40,875 bases of DNA from Candidatus Parcubacteria bacterium (lineage in GTDB: Bacteria > Patescibacteriota > Microgenomatia > Levybacterales > GWA1-39-11). The DNA is taken from contig QZIP01000006.1 in assembly GCA_003599595.1 (NCBI GenBank), positions 1 to 40,875 on the forward strand. Reading direction: 5' to 3'. Under the pieces are notes generated by a model. The model made no database searches and was not told the DNA's origin. It saw only the letters and a program-made list of their open reading frames with translations. The position numbers and the translations under genes were made by a program. The stretch's first letter is position 1. Each line of letters opens with the position of its first letter. This document shows positions 1 through 8,000 of the stretch, one piece after another.

Positions 1-50
1 CAGGATCAAGAATTATGCTAATAGGTGATGAAGAATCTCTTCTTTCCTAA
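1..50 (+). CDS. 3' end of an upstream gene (partial, unidentified)
   Basis: The third forward frame is open from the window edge to a TAA at 48-50 and reads GSRIMLIGDEESLLS. The stop lies 11 nt before secD, which fits the tail of a co-directional gene. Too little is present to name a product, and a chance open frame is possible. Confidence 0.3.
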   Translation, partial: GSRIMLIGDEESLLS

Positions 51-61
51 AGACACTAAAA

Positions 62-1438
62 ATGAAAAACCCAAAAATATTTGTTTTAATTATCTTTTTA
101 TTTTCAATTCCTCTTTTTGTTTTAGATCTTCCAAGCTTAAAAAAAGTGTGGGTTCCGTTTGTCAATAAATCCATAGAATTAGATAAATACATAAACACTT
201 CAAGTATTAGCTTAGATTTTGGTTTGTTTCAAATACAAAAGGATGTAAACTATAGACTTGGATTAGATCTTCAGGGTGGAACAAAATTAACTTATAAAAT
301 TGATATGTCTAATGTTCCAGAAGGTGAAGAAGAGAATGCCTTTGAGTCTTCAAGGACAATTGTGGAAAAAAGGATAAATTTCTTTGGAGTTTCTGAGCCA
401 ACACTTCAAACGCTTAAGATAGGAAGTGAATATAGACTAACGGTGGAGCTTCCAGGAATGACCAACGTCAATGAGGCAATTGAGTTAATAGGTAAAACCG
501 CACAATTAAGTTTTTGGGAGCAGGGAGAGGGATCCAAAAGCGCCCAATTATCAAGCGGATCCGCTAGCTTGTTTCCTCTAGGAGTTACAGAGGTTTTGGG
601 CAACAATCCTGTCAAGACAAAACTTACCGGTAAAGATTTAAAAAGCGCAAAAGTGGTATTTGATCAAAATACTGGACAGCCGCAAGTGCAATTAAATTTT
701 AGTCCGGAAGGCGGAAAGCTATTTGCAGACATTACTAAAAGAAATGTAGGTAAGCCTCTTGTAATAGTTTTAGATAATCAGCTTATTGAAGCACCAAATG
801 TTATAGAGCCAATATTAAATGGGGACGCTGTTATAAATGGAAGTTTTACTACTCAAACAGCAAAAAACCTTGCAATTCAGCTTAATGCAGGAGCCCTTCC
901 TGCACCTCTTGAAGTAATTGCTCAAAACACTGTTGGCCCATCTCTTGGGATAGAGTCTCTCAAAAAAAGTCTTTTTGCTGGATTTTTAGGTTTGCTTTCA
1001 ATAATTATTTTTATGGTTTATCTGTATAGAAAAGAGGGAATTATTGCCTCACTTGCTTTGTTTGTCTACACAATAATAGTTTTGTTTATCTTTAAATTTA
1101 TACCTATTACCTTAACCCTTGCTGGAATCGCAGGATTTATTTTGTCTATTGGTATGGCAGTGGATGCAAACGTTTTAATATTTGAGAGAATGAAAGAAGA
1201 GTTTAGGGCAGGTAAACCTAAAGATATTGCTTTAAGGATTGGCTTTTTGAGAGCATGGACTTCTATTAGGGACTCTAATGTTTCAAGTCTCATAACCTGT
1301 TTCATTCTTTTCTATTTTGGTACAGGCATTGTTAGAGGATTTGCATTAACTCTTGCAATAGGAATTTTAGTTTCTATGTTTTCTGCTATTATTGTAACCA
1401 GAAACTTATTATCTGTTTTAGATATTAATAAAAAATGA
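62..1438 (+). CDS. secD: Protein translocase subunit SecD
   Basis: SecD works with SecF in the cytoplasmic membrane, using the proton gradient to assist late steps of SecYEG protein export. The 458-residue product has an N-terminal membrane segment (about 5-25), the family motif RLGLDLQGG near residue 65, a periplasmic P1-like region, and a cluster of about five membrane helices from roughly residue 300 to the end, including the conserved GMAVDANVLIFERMKEE segment. It is somewhat shorter than E. coli SecD, as is common in small genomes. The TGA stop overlaps the secF ATG (ATGA), so the two are translationally coupled. No Shine-Dalgarno is obvious before the ATG. Confidence 0.97.
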   Translation: MKNPKIFVLIIFLFSIPLFVLDLPSLKKVWVPFVNKSIELDKYINTSSISLDFGLFQIQKDVNYRLGLDLQGGTKLTYKIDMSNVPEGEEENAFESSRTIVEKRINFFGVSEPTLQTLKIGSEYRLTVELPGMTNVNEAIELIGKTAQLSFWEQGEGSKSAQLSSGSASLFPLGVTEVLGNNPVKTKLTGKDLKSAKVVFDQNTGQPQVQLNFSPEGGKLFADITKRNVGKPLVIVLDNQLIEAPNVIEPILNGDAVINGSFTTQTAKNLAIQLNAGALPAPLEVIAQNTVGPSLGIESLKKSLFAGFLGLLSIIIFMVYLYRKEGIIASLALFVYTIIVLFIFKFIPITLTLAGIAGFILSIGMAVDANVLIFERMKEEFRAGKPKDIALRIGFLRAWTSIRDSNVSSLITCFILFYFGTGIVRGFALTLAIGILVSMFSAIIVTRNLLSVLDINKK

Positions 1439-2340
1439 AAAACATAAACATAATAGGTAATAAAAATTTATATTTTATTATTTCAGCAATAGTTATTGTT
1501 CCTGGACTCATTTCCTTATTTTTATTTGGCTTAAATTTGTCAATTGATTTTACTGGAGGATCCAGAATAGAATATCAAATATCAAATATCAAAGATCAAA
1601 AAGAATTTAATAAAGTTATTAATGATCAAAATGTTAACCTCGTGTCTGTTAAGAAGAGTTCAAATAACCTATATACACTCAGGACTAATATTATTGATCA
1701 AAAAAAATACAAACAAATCACAGAAAGTATTAAAAAAAAGTATGGAAACGTTAAAGAGCTTAGCTTTGAAACAGTAGGACCAGTAATTGGTAGTGAAACA
1801 AAAAATAATGCTTTAAAAGCAGTTCTGGTTGCTTCAGTTGTTATTACTTTATATATTGCTTTTGTTTTCAGACAGGTTTCAAAGCCCGTGGCATCCTGGA
1901 AATTTGGCATAGCGGCAATCATTGCTCTTCTTCATGACATTTTGATAGTTATTGGAATTTTTTCTCTTCTAGGTCACTTTTTCAAGGTTGAAGTTGATTC
2001 CCTTTTTATCACTGCACTTTTAACAGTGATGGGTTTTTCTGTCCACGATACTATAGTTGTTTTTGATAGGATTAGGGAGAATCTTAAGAAAAATATCAGC
2101 TTTTCTTTTGAAGAAGTAGTTAACAACTCAATTCTGGAAACCTTTAATAGGTCATTAAATACGTCTCTAACCGTTGCACTGGTTCTAGTTTCACTTATTG
2201 TATTTGGAGGAGAAAGTATCCGCTGGTTTATTGCTGCCCTTTTGATCGGAATTATAAGTGGAACTTATTCTTCTATCTTCAGCGCCTCACCTATCTTGGT
2301 AGTCTGGCACGAATTTGATAAAAAAAGAAATAAGGCATAA
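1435..2340 (+). CDS. secF: Protein translocase subunit SecF
   Basis: This is the partner of SecD in the SecDF export motor. The 301-residue product has an N-terminal membrane helix followed by the diagnostic IDFTGGSRIEYQ segment near residue 37, a short extracytoplasmic loop, and a block of about five helices carrying the SecF hallmark SVHDTIVVFDRIREN. The start overlaps the secD stop by 4 nt. The gene ends about 27 nt from the stop of the convergent yqeY-like gene, with no convincing terminator between them. Confidence 0.97.
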   Translation: MKNINIIGNKNLYFIISAIVIVPGLISLFLFGLNLSIDFTGGSRIEYQISNIKDQKEFNKVINDQNVNLVSVKKSSNNLYTLRTNIIDQKKYKQITESIKKKYGNVKELSFETVGPVIGSETKNNALKAVLVASVVITLYIAFVFRQVSKPVASWKFGIAAIIALLHDILIVIGIFSLLGHFFKVEVDSLFITALLTVMGFSVHDTIVVFDRIRENLKKNISFSFEEVVNNSILETFNRSLNTSLTVALVLVSLIVFGGESIRWFIAALLIGIISGTYSSIFSASPILVVWHEFDKKRNKA

Positions 2341-2366
2341 TCGGATAAAAATTAATTGAAGGTTTA

Positions 2367-2828
2367 CTAATTTTGAGGATGTGGTAGTTCTTCTCTGACA
2401 ATTCTACTCACTAAGCTTCCTTCTGCTTTTCCTTTTACTTTTGGCATTAAAGCGCCCATTACTTTTCCCATATCGCTCATTGAGCCCGCCCCCACTTGTT
2501 GAACCGTTTCTTTTACAATCTTTCTAACTTCTTCTTCACTCATTTGTTCAGGTTGATATGTTTTTAATATCTCCATTTCTTTTTCTTCTTTGTTTGCCAA
2601 ATCTTCACGCTGTCCTTTTCTAAACATCTCAATTGACTCCCTCCTCTTCTTTATTTCCCTTGCTATAGCTTCCTGCACATCTTCATCTGTTGCCTCATAG
2701 CCTGCTCCTCCCTTTTGAATCTCATGATAGGTTATTGCGGACAAAAGCATTCTCAAGACTGAGGTCTTAAGTTCTTCCTTTGACAACATTGAATTTTTTA
2801 AATCTTCCTGAACTTTTCCTTTTAACAT
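2367..2828 (-). CDS. yqeY: GatB/YqeY domain protein
   Basis: The 153-residue protein is of the YqeY family, which resembles the tRNA-binding tail domain of GatB, the amidotransferase subunit that makes Gln-tRNA and Asn-tRNA. The precise role of stand-alone YqeY is not settled. Family-like segments include LRMLLSAI, AIAREIKKRRES and the C-terminal GKVMGALMPKVKGKAEGSLV. A TATAAT (minus strand, 2835-2840) lies 6 nt before the ATG and is embedded in the last codons and stop of the upstream CCA-enzyme gene, so the gene probably has its own leaderless promoter as well as possible read-through. Confidence 0.93.
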   Translation of the reverse strand: MLKGKVQEDLKNSMLSKEELKTSVLRMLLSAITYHEIQKGGAGYEATDEDVQEAIAREIKKRRESIEMFRKGQREDLANKEEKEMEILKTYQPEQMSEEEVRKIVKETVQQVGAGSMSDMGKVMGALMPKVKGKAEGSLVSRIVREELPHPQN

Positions 2829-2834
2829 ATATTT

Positions 2835-2840
2835 ATTATA
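2835..2840 (-). promoter_or_regulatory. -10 box for leaderless yqeY inside the cca stop
   Basis: TATAAT on the minus strand is followed by six nt (aaatat) and then the ATG of yqeY. Its last bases form the TAA stop of the CCA enzyme. With normal promoter geometry, transcription would begin at or next to the start codon. No good -35 was identified. Confidence 0.55.
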
Positions 2841-4233
2841 CCATTTCTTGCCCCAATTCTTTAATTCTCTTCATTAGATATTCCCTGTTATTTCTAGATA
2901 GATCCTCATCTACTTCCTCAAAAAGCTTGTTTAATATTTTTCCAATGATTGGCCCCGGTTTTACATCTAATTCTTTCATTACATCATGTCCATTAACTGC
3001 AAGATCATTTATTGAAAATGGTGGATTTAATTGTTTTTCAATTCTATCTTTGTATTTCCTAAGTCTCCAGCTTTCAGCTTTTACACCACTTCCTAATCTG
3101 TCTGCAATCCTTAGATCTATAGCATCTCTGACATTTTCAACCCCAACCCGTCTTATAAATCTTCTTACAGCGCTATCTGTGATATATTCGCTAACACTAA
3201 ACATATGCCACCTAACAAGAGTATATAACTTTTCTCTTTGTTTTTTAGAAAGTCTTAATCTACTCGCAATCTCCTTTGACAATCTTGCACCTACAACCTC
3301 GTGATTATAAAAAGTTATAAGCCCTTGTTCATCTTTTGATGCAACATATGATTTACCAATATCATGAAGCAATATTGCGAGATTAACTATTGAATCTCTT
3401 GTGGGAGAATTTTTAAGGGATAAAAGACTATGTGTAAATACATCATCTTTATGGTGTCTGTCAGGTCTGACCTGTGAGATGCTTTTACCTTTTGTAAGCT
3501 CCGGAAGTATTATTTCTAAAATCCCTGTTTCATCAAGAAGTTTTATACCTTCATACGGATTGTTGCTCTCTAAAATCTTTAAGAGTTCATCTCTAATCCT
3601 CTCAAATGAAATATGGGAAATCAATCTTGAATTAGCAGTTATTGCTTCATGTGTTTTTTGTTCTATCTTAAATCCAAGCTGTGCTGCAAACCTGATTGCT
3701 CTCATAAGCCTCAAAGCATCCTCTTGAAATCTTTCATATGGATTGCCTTTAGCCTTTATAATTTTATTTATCAAATCATCCTGTCCGTTGAACGGATCAA
3801 TGAGTTGAAGTCTATAATCATTATTTGTGAATATAATATCGCCCGCTACTGCATTAATCGTAAAATCCCGTCTTTTTAAGTCTTCCTCAAGTGTCTTTCC
3901 CCACTCGACCTGATCAGGTCTTCTTAAATCTTTATATCCTCTTTCTGTTCTAAAGGTAGTAATTTCAATATAATTTTTCCTTTCAAGACCCTCATCCTCT
4001 ATTTTTTTTTCTTCATAAGGAATGCCCACTGTGCCAAATTTATTATCATAAAAAGAATCATGAAATATTACTTGAATCTGTTCTGGAGTGGCATTGGTGG
4101 TTAAGTCCCAATCTTTGACTTCCCGGTCCATTATTAAGTCCCTTACGCATCCGCCAACTAGATAAACTTCAAATCCCGCGTCCTTAATTTTTTTATAAAT
4201 TTCCAAAACTTCCTTTTTAATTTTAGCCTCCAT
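2836..4233 (-). CDS. cca: CCA tRNA nucleotidyltransferase / poly(A) polymerase family, with HD domain
   Basis: The enzyme adds or repairs the 3' CCA of tRNAs. The 465-residue protein has the nucleotidyltransferase fold with GGCVRDL and the metal-binding pair in KDWDLTT (about residues 26-46), a tRNA-binding helical region with RLMRAIRFAAQLGF, and an HD domain with LLHDIGKSY near residue 288. It is the natural partner of the tRNA-Gln gene in this window, which does not encode CCA. The start codon is 61 nt from the divergent recJ ATG. Poly(A) polymerase activity cannot be excluded by sequence alone. Confidence 0.94.
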   Translation of the reverse strand: MEAKIKKEVLEIYKKIKDAGFEVYLVGGCVRDLIMDREVKDWDLTTNATPEQIQVIFHDSFYDNKFGTVGIPYEEKKIEDEGLERKNYIEITTFRTERGYKDLRRPDQVEWGKTLEEDLKRRDFTINAVAGDIIFTNNDYRLQLIDPFNGQDDLINKIIKAKGNPYERFQEDALRLMRAIRFAAQLGFKIEQKTHEAITANSRLISHISFERIRDELLKILESNNPYEGIKLLDETGILEIILPELTKGKSISQVRPDRHHKDDVFTHSLLSLKNSPTRDSIVNLAILLHDIGKSYVASKDEQGLITFYNHEVVGARLSKEIASRLRLSKKQREKLYTLVRWHMFSVSEYITDSAVRRFIRRVGVENVRDAIDLRIADRLGSGVKAESWRLRKYKDRIEKQLNPPFSINDLAVNGHDVMKELDVKPGPIIGKILNKLFEEVDEDLSRNNREYLMKRIKELGQEMV

Positions 4234-4294
4234 ATGTTAATATATATAGACAAAATATTCTAGTTTTATTCCAGGTTACAAGACCAAGTATAAC

Positions 4295-5950
4295 ATGAAA
4301 AAATGGAAACTCTTAAGTAATAATACTAAATTAGAAAAGCCAGATCAAATCGTAGAACAGCTTCTTGTTAACAGAGGGATTGAGAAAAATAAGATCGGTG
4401 AATTCCTAAATCCTAATTTGTCTCAGGTTAATTTTAAGTCTGTTGGAATTGACCAAAAAGAAGTAAAAAAAGCAGTTGATAGAATACAAAAAGTAATTAA
4501 AAATAAAGAAAAAGTTATAATTTTTGGGGACTATGATGTTGATGGAATATGTGGTACCACCATCCTTTGGGAAGTTATCTATGATAGTCATAAAAACACC
4601 TTCCCCTATATTCCGGACAGAGAAGAAGAAGGATATGGTCTAAGTGTATCTGGAATAAAAAATATTTTAGTAAAATATCCTGATTGTAAATTAATTATTA
4701 CCGTTGATAATGGAATTGTTGCAAATGAGGCGGTAGATTTTGCAAACAGTAAGAATATTGATGTAATAATTACAGATCATCATTTAAAAGGAAAAAGATT
4801 GCCAAAAGCGCATTCTATTATTCACACCACACACATTTGTGGAAGTGCAGTTGCTTGGCTTTTTTCAAAAGAATTAGACCTTACAAATAAATTCAAAAAT
4901 CATTTGGAGCTTGCTGCAATTGCCACAGTTGCGGATCTTGTTCCTTTGCAGGGAGCAAATAGAACAATTCTCAAATTTGGTTTAGACGCATTAAAACAAA
5001 CAAAAAGAATAGGACTTACTGAATTATTGATTGAGTCTGGAATAGATAGATATAAATTAGGGACTTATGAGATTGGACACATAATAGGTCCCAGAATCAA
5101 TGCCAGTGGAAGAATTACCCATGCACTTGATAGCCTGAGGCTTCTTTGTACAAAAAATCATCTAAAAGCAAGAGAGTTTGCCACACTGCTTGGTAAAACA
5201 AATAAAGATAGACAGCTTATGACTAGCCAAACGTTTTCAGAAGCAAGATCAAGTTTTTCCAAAGAAAAACTATCCTCAAAAATAATATTTGCATCTCATA
5301 AGTCATATAACCAGGGAATAATTGGTCTTGTTGCCTCAAAACTGGTAGAAGAATTTTATAGACCATCTTTTGTTTTGTCTATTGGTGAAAAGTTTTCAAA
5401 AGGCTCTGCAAGATCTATTTCAGGATTAAACATTATTGAATTTATCCGCTTATCATCCCCTCTTTTGGCAGAGGCAGGGGGTCATGCTATGGCAGCAGGC
5501 TTTACTGTTGAAACTGCAAGAATTGATGATCTTAAAAAAGATTTTGAAAAAAGAGCGCTGGAGCTAATAAATGAAGAGCTTCTTCAAAAAACCATAAACA
5601 TTGATTTTGTCCTTGACTTAGAGCATATAAACTTTGACCTTTTTGATGCAATCCAAAAACTTGCACCTTTTGGAATCGGCAATCCAGAACCTGTATTTGT
5701 TGCCCGTAAGGTCAAAATTGAAGATTTGAGACTGGTTGGAGCAGGAAAGCACGTAAAACTAAAAGTCAAAAGTCAAAAGTCAAAAGTCAAAAGTGAGGAG
5801 TTTGATTCGATTGCGTTTGGAATGGGTGAGAAGGCGGAAGAACTGAATATTGGCGGCACAATTGATATTGTCTATACAATTAGTTTAGACACCTGGAATG
5901 GGACCAAAAAACTACAACTAAAGATTAGAGATATAGAAACAAACAAATAA
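4295..5950 (+). CDS. recJ: Single-stranded-DNA-specific 5'-3' exonuclease RecJ
   Basis: RecJ resects 5' DNA ends in recombination and repair. The 551-residue product has the DHH phosphoesterase motifs GDYDVDG (about residue 80), VDNGI and TDHH (about 163), the DHHA1 motif GGHAMAAGF (about 397), and a C-terminal OB-like domain beginning at INIDFVLDLEH. The OB region carries a 7-nt tandem repeat (5761-5794) that encodes a Lys/Ser/Gln/Val-rich insert. A TATAAC hexamer abuts the ATG directly, so the exact transcription start is unclear. Confidence 0.95.
   Translation: MKKWKLLSNNTKLEKPDQIVEQLLVNRGIEKNKIGEFLNPNLSQVNFKSVGIDQKEVKKAVDRIQKVIKNKEKVIIFGDYDVDGICGTTILWEVIYDSHKNTFPYIPDREEEGYGLSVSGIKNILVKYPDCKLIITVDNGIVANEAVDFANSKNIDVIITDHHLKGKRLPKAHSIIHTTHICGSAVAWLFSKELDLTNKFKNHLELAAIATVADLVPLQGANRTILKFGLDALKQTKRIGLTELLIESGIDRYKLGTYEIGHIIGPRINASGRITHALDSLRLLCTKNHLKAREFATLLGKTNKDRQLMTSQTFSEARSSFSKEKLSSKIIFASHKSYNQGIIGLVASKLVEEFYRPSFVLSIGEKFSKGSARSISGLNIIEFIRLSSPLLAEAGGHAMAAGFTVETARIDDLKKDFEKRALELINEELLQKTINIDFVLDLEHINFDLFDAIQKLAPFGIGNPEPVFVARKVKIEDLRLVGAGKHVKLKVKSQKSKVKSEEFDSIAFGMGEKAEELNIGGTIDIVYTISLDTWNGTKKLQLKIRDIETNK
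5761..5794 (+). repeat. AAAAGTC heptanucleotide tandem repeat inside recJ
   Basis: Four full copies of AAAAGTC and most of a fifth lie in the OB-domain region of recJ. The unit is not a multiple of three, so gain or loss of one copy would shift the frame of the last 50 or so codons. Confidence 0.9.
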
Positions 5951-5971
5951 ATATTTTCACTTTATTTTTTT

Positions 5972-6211
5972 TTATATTCCTCTAGGTATCCCTTCGGTTA
6001 GAACATATTCTTGTGGGCTTGAAGCTTCTCCGTTCGAGCGGTGATTATTTTTTCTAACAGGCACCAGTAATTCTCCCGTTTCAGAAGGAAAAATCTCACA
6101 ATTAGGATCTCTTATTTCTTCTCTTGTGGCCTGCCTATATGGCCCACAATAAACCCATTCATCAGACAAGCCAAAACAATTACGATGTGACAATATTTCT
6201 CTGTAGCTCAT
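5972..6211 (-). CDS. Small hypothetical protein behind a structured leader
   Basis: The family was not recognised. The 79-residue product is soluble-looking, with a Cys in each half (HRNCFGL and DPNCEIF) and a polar C-terminus. The track begins at a TTG (6223), but the ATG at 6211 is preferred because it follows GGGA at a suitable distance. The TTG lies in the U-tract of an upstream terminator hairpin. Transcription would start near 6356 from a good sigma70 promoter and cross a long rod structure and that terminator before reaching this ORF, so its expression would need read-through or antitermination. It is real with moderate confidence only. Confidence 0.5.
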   Translation of the reverse strand: MSYREILSHRNCFGLSDEWVYCGPYRQATREEIRDPNCEIFPSETGELLVPVRKNNHRSNGEASSPQEYVLTEGIPRGI

Positions 6212-6221
6212 ATTTTTTCCC

Positions 6222-6256
6222 AAAAAAAATCTCCCGCTTTTTGGCTGGGAGATCTT
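6222..6256 (-). terminator. Rho-independent terminator
   Basis: On the minus strand, ATCTCCC and GGGAGAT form a 7-bp stem extended by GC pairs around a short A-rich loop. Eight Us follow. It lies just upstream of the ATG at 6211 rather than after a gene, which suggests the end of an sRNA or an attenuator. Confidence 0.75.
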
Positions 6257-6356
6257 GATAATGACTTTTCAACAATGCACAAAATCTCCCTCTCTATCTA
6301 TTCTTAGAGATGCAGGAGTGTTGTGCTGTATATTGTTGAAAAGTTTCCATAATTAC
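6222..6356 (-). ncRNA. Candidate structured sRNA or attenuated leader
   Basis: Downstream of the promoter the minus-strand transcript can fold into a long bulged rod. Its elements are a 13-bp perfect stem (6264-6276 with 6332-6344), a 6-bp stem GCACAA/TTGTGC (6277-6282 with 6321-6326), a CTCC/GGAG stem, and TCTCT/AGAGA closing a loop of about 10 nt. A terminator hairpin with a U8 tract follows. GGGAGAT occurs both inside the rod and as the 3' arm of the terminator, so the terminator 5' arm has two possible partners. I do not recognise this as 6S, SRP RNA, tmRNA, RNase P or a T-box. It may be a free sRNA or an attenuator for the small ORF that follows. Confidence 0.6.
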
Positions 6357-6362
6357 ATAAAT

Positions 6363-6391
6363 ATAGTACAAGATAAAAACCGCCTTGTCAA
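6363..6391 (-). promoter_or_regulatory. Sigma70 promoter for the structured leader/sRNA
   Basis: The minus strand carries a consensus TTGACA (-35, 6391-6386), a 17-nt spacer and TACTAT (-10, 6368-6363). The predicted start is near 6356. This is one of the two best canonical promoters seen in the window. Confidence 0.7.
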
Positions 6392-6424
6392 TACAAGAAA
6401 AAAAAGGTATGATATAAAAGTTAA

Positions 6425-6541
6425 AATAGTTAGTTGGTTATTGGCTCAGAGTTAGTTAGAGAATTACTTAATTACTATTTACTAATTACTCAATTACTAG
6501 TTTCCACCAACTAGCTAATCACAAACTAACATAAGCTTATA
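6425..6541. repeat. AT-rich imperfect inverted repeat upstream of aspS
   Basis: The stretch is built from repeated TTAGTTAG and ATTACTAATTACT-like words. Its left part (gttagttggttattggctc) is an imperfect reverse complement of its right end (ccaaCTAGCTAATCacaaactaac). It looks like a low-complexity or MITE-like scar. No gene or RNA was recognised in it, and the promoter of aspS must lie within or beside it. Confidence 0.4.
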
Positions 6542-6545
6542 TTTC

Positions 6546-7916
6546 ATGCAAAGAACCTTAACTACAGAGACAATTGAAAAAGTTGGACAGAGAGTACTTC
6601 TTGAAGGTTGGGTTGAAAGAGTGAGGACCCACGGAAAGCTTGTGTTCTTGGATTTACGCGACCGTAAAGGATTGATACAAGTTGTTGTAAATGCTCAAGT
6701 TTCTCAGGAAGCTTTCAATGTTGGCACAGAGCTTAAGCCTGAGGATGCAGTAGGGTTGGTGGGCATTGTCAATAAAAGACCGGAAAGAGCAATAAATAAA
6801 GAAATTAAAACTGGCATTGTAGAAATAGAAGCAAAGGAAATGAAAATTCTATCAAAGGCAAAAACCCTGCCTTTTGATATGACCAAAAAAGAATTGAAAC
6901 TAGAACTTCCTACCCTTTTTGACCATAGGTCTCTTACCTTAAAACACCCAAAACAACAGGAAATCTTTAAAGTTCAAGAAGCTATTGCTGATGCTTTCCG
7001 TGAAGCGGCAAAAAAACTTGATTGTACAGAGATCTTTATTCCAACAATTGCCGCATCTGCAACAGAGGGTGGAGCAGAGGTGTTTAGGGTTAATTATTAT
7101 GGCTTTCCAGCATATCTTACGCAAAGTCCACAGTTGTATAAGCAGATTATGGCGGGGGTCTTTGAAAGGGTATATACCATAGCTCATGCTTACAGGGCAG
7201 AACCTTCAGTTACTACAAGACATCTAACGGAAACTGTTCAAATGGATTGTGAAATAGCGTTTATTAATAGCTTTGACGAGCTTTTAGATGCGCTTGAATT
7301 TGTTGGAGCTTACGTTATTTCAGAAGCTGTTAAAAAATATGCTGATGCTATTCTTTCATTTGCCAAAGAATTACCTCTTGTTCCGGATCAGATTCCAAGA
7401 CTTAAAATGAGAGAAGCGCAGGAAATTATTTTTAAAAGAACAGGAAGAGATGTGAGGTCTGAAAAAGATCTTGCACCAGAGGATGAGAAAGAAATTTGGC
7501 TTTGGGCAAGGGAAGAAAAAAAATCAGATTTTGTTACGGTCACTCATTACCCAACAAAAAAAAGATCTTTTTATACAGCTCCTGATCCAGAAAATCCGGA
7601 ATATAGTCTTTCATATGATTTAATTTTTAAAGGAGTGGAGATACTCAGTGGCAGCCAGCGGATAAATGATTATGACGAGCTTGTTAAGGAAATAAAAGAG
7701 AGAGGTTTAAATCCAGCAGACTTTAGTCTTTATCTTCAGGCGTTTGAATATGGGATGCCTCCAGAAGGCGGATTTTCTTTTGGACTTGAGAGAATTACAA
7801 TGAAGCTTCTTGATCTTGCAAATGTTAGGGAAGCTTCGCTTTTCCCACGGGATATGGAAAGGGTAGATGAAAGATTATCCGTCATCCAAGAAAAACAACA
7901 AAGAAAAGAAAAGTAA
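6546..7916 (+). CDS. aspS: Aspartyl-tRNA synthetase, archaeal type (possibly nondiscriminating)
   Basis: This class II synthetase charges tRNA-Asp and, if nondiscriminating, tRNA-Asn. The 456-residue product has an N-terminal OB fold for the anticodon (GWVERVRTHGKLVFLDLRD), motif 2 with RAEPSVTTRHLTE near residue 215, and motif 3 GFSFGLERI near residue 417. It lacks the large insertion of bacterial AspRS (about 590 aa) and matches the shorter archaeal form. The segment EILSGSQRINDYDEL and the ending REASLFPRD favour AspRS over AsnRS. The neighbouring presence of a YqeY protein and GluRS fits an indirect Asn/Gln-tRNA route, but the amidotransferase itself is not in the window. Confidence 0.88.
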   Translation: MQRTLTTETIEKVGQRVLLEGWVERVRTHGKLVFLDLRDRKGLIQVVVNAQVSQEAFNVGTELKPEDAVGLVGIVNKRPERAINKEIKTGIVEIEAKEMKILSKAKTLPFDMTKKELKLELPTLFDHRSLTLKHPKQQEIFKVQEAIADAFREAAKKLDCTEIFIPTIAASATEGGAEVFRVNYYGFPAYLTQSPQLYKQIMAGVFERVYTIAHAYRAEPSVTTRHLTETVQMDCEIAFINSFDELLDALEFVGAYVISEAVKKYADAILSFAKELPLVPDQIPRLKMREAQEIIFKRTGRDVRSEKDLAPEDEKEIWLWAREEKKSDFVTVTHYPTKKRSFYTAPDPENPEYSLSYDLIFKGVEILSGSQRINDYDELVKEIKERGLNPADFSLYLQAFEYGMPPEGGFSFGLERITMKLLDLANVREASLFPRDMERVDERLSVIQEKQQRKEK

Positions 7917-7949
7917 GAAAAGTTTTACCGGAAAAGAACTTCGGTACTT

Positions 7950-8000
7950 AATCTCTATAATTTTAGAGATTGCTTCGGGCTTTAGTCTGGCAATGACAAA
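7950..8000. repeat. Copy of a GCAATGACA/AGATTGCTTCG dispersed repeat
   Basis: The sequence agattgcttcgggctttag...ggcaatgacaaa matches the well-known interspersed motif family typified by TGTCATTGCGAGG...GAAGCAATCT, here in reverse orientation. It is preceded by a small hairpin AATCTCT/AGAGATT. It overlaps the 5' part of the carboxypeptidase reading frame and supplies its likely ATG (7993). A second, longer element of the family lies at 10061-10157. Confidence 0.6.

Noticed and set aside
2780-3304. 174-residue plus-strand ORF over the cca gene
   Set aside because: It is antisense to a well-supported CCA-enzyme gene and has no family features; it is a shadow ORF.
6241-6545. T-box riboswitch controlling aspS
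   Set aside because: The hairpin and U-tract are on the minus strand, opposite to aspS, and no T-box core sequence was seen on the plus strand.
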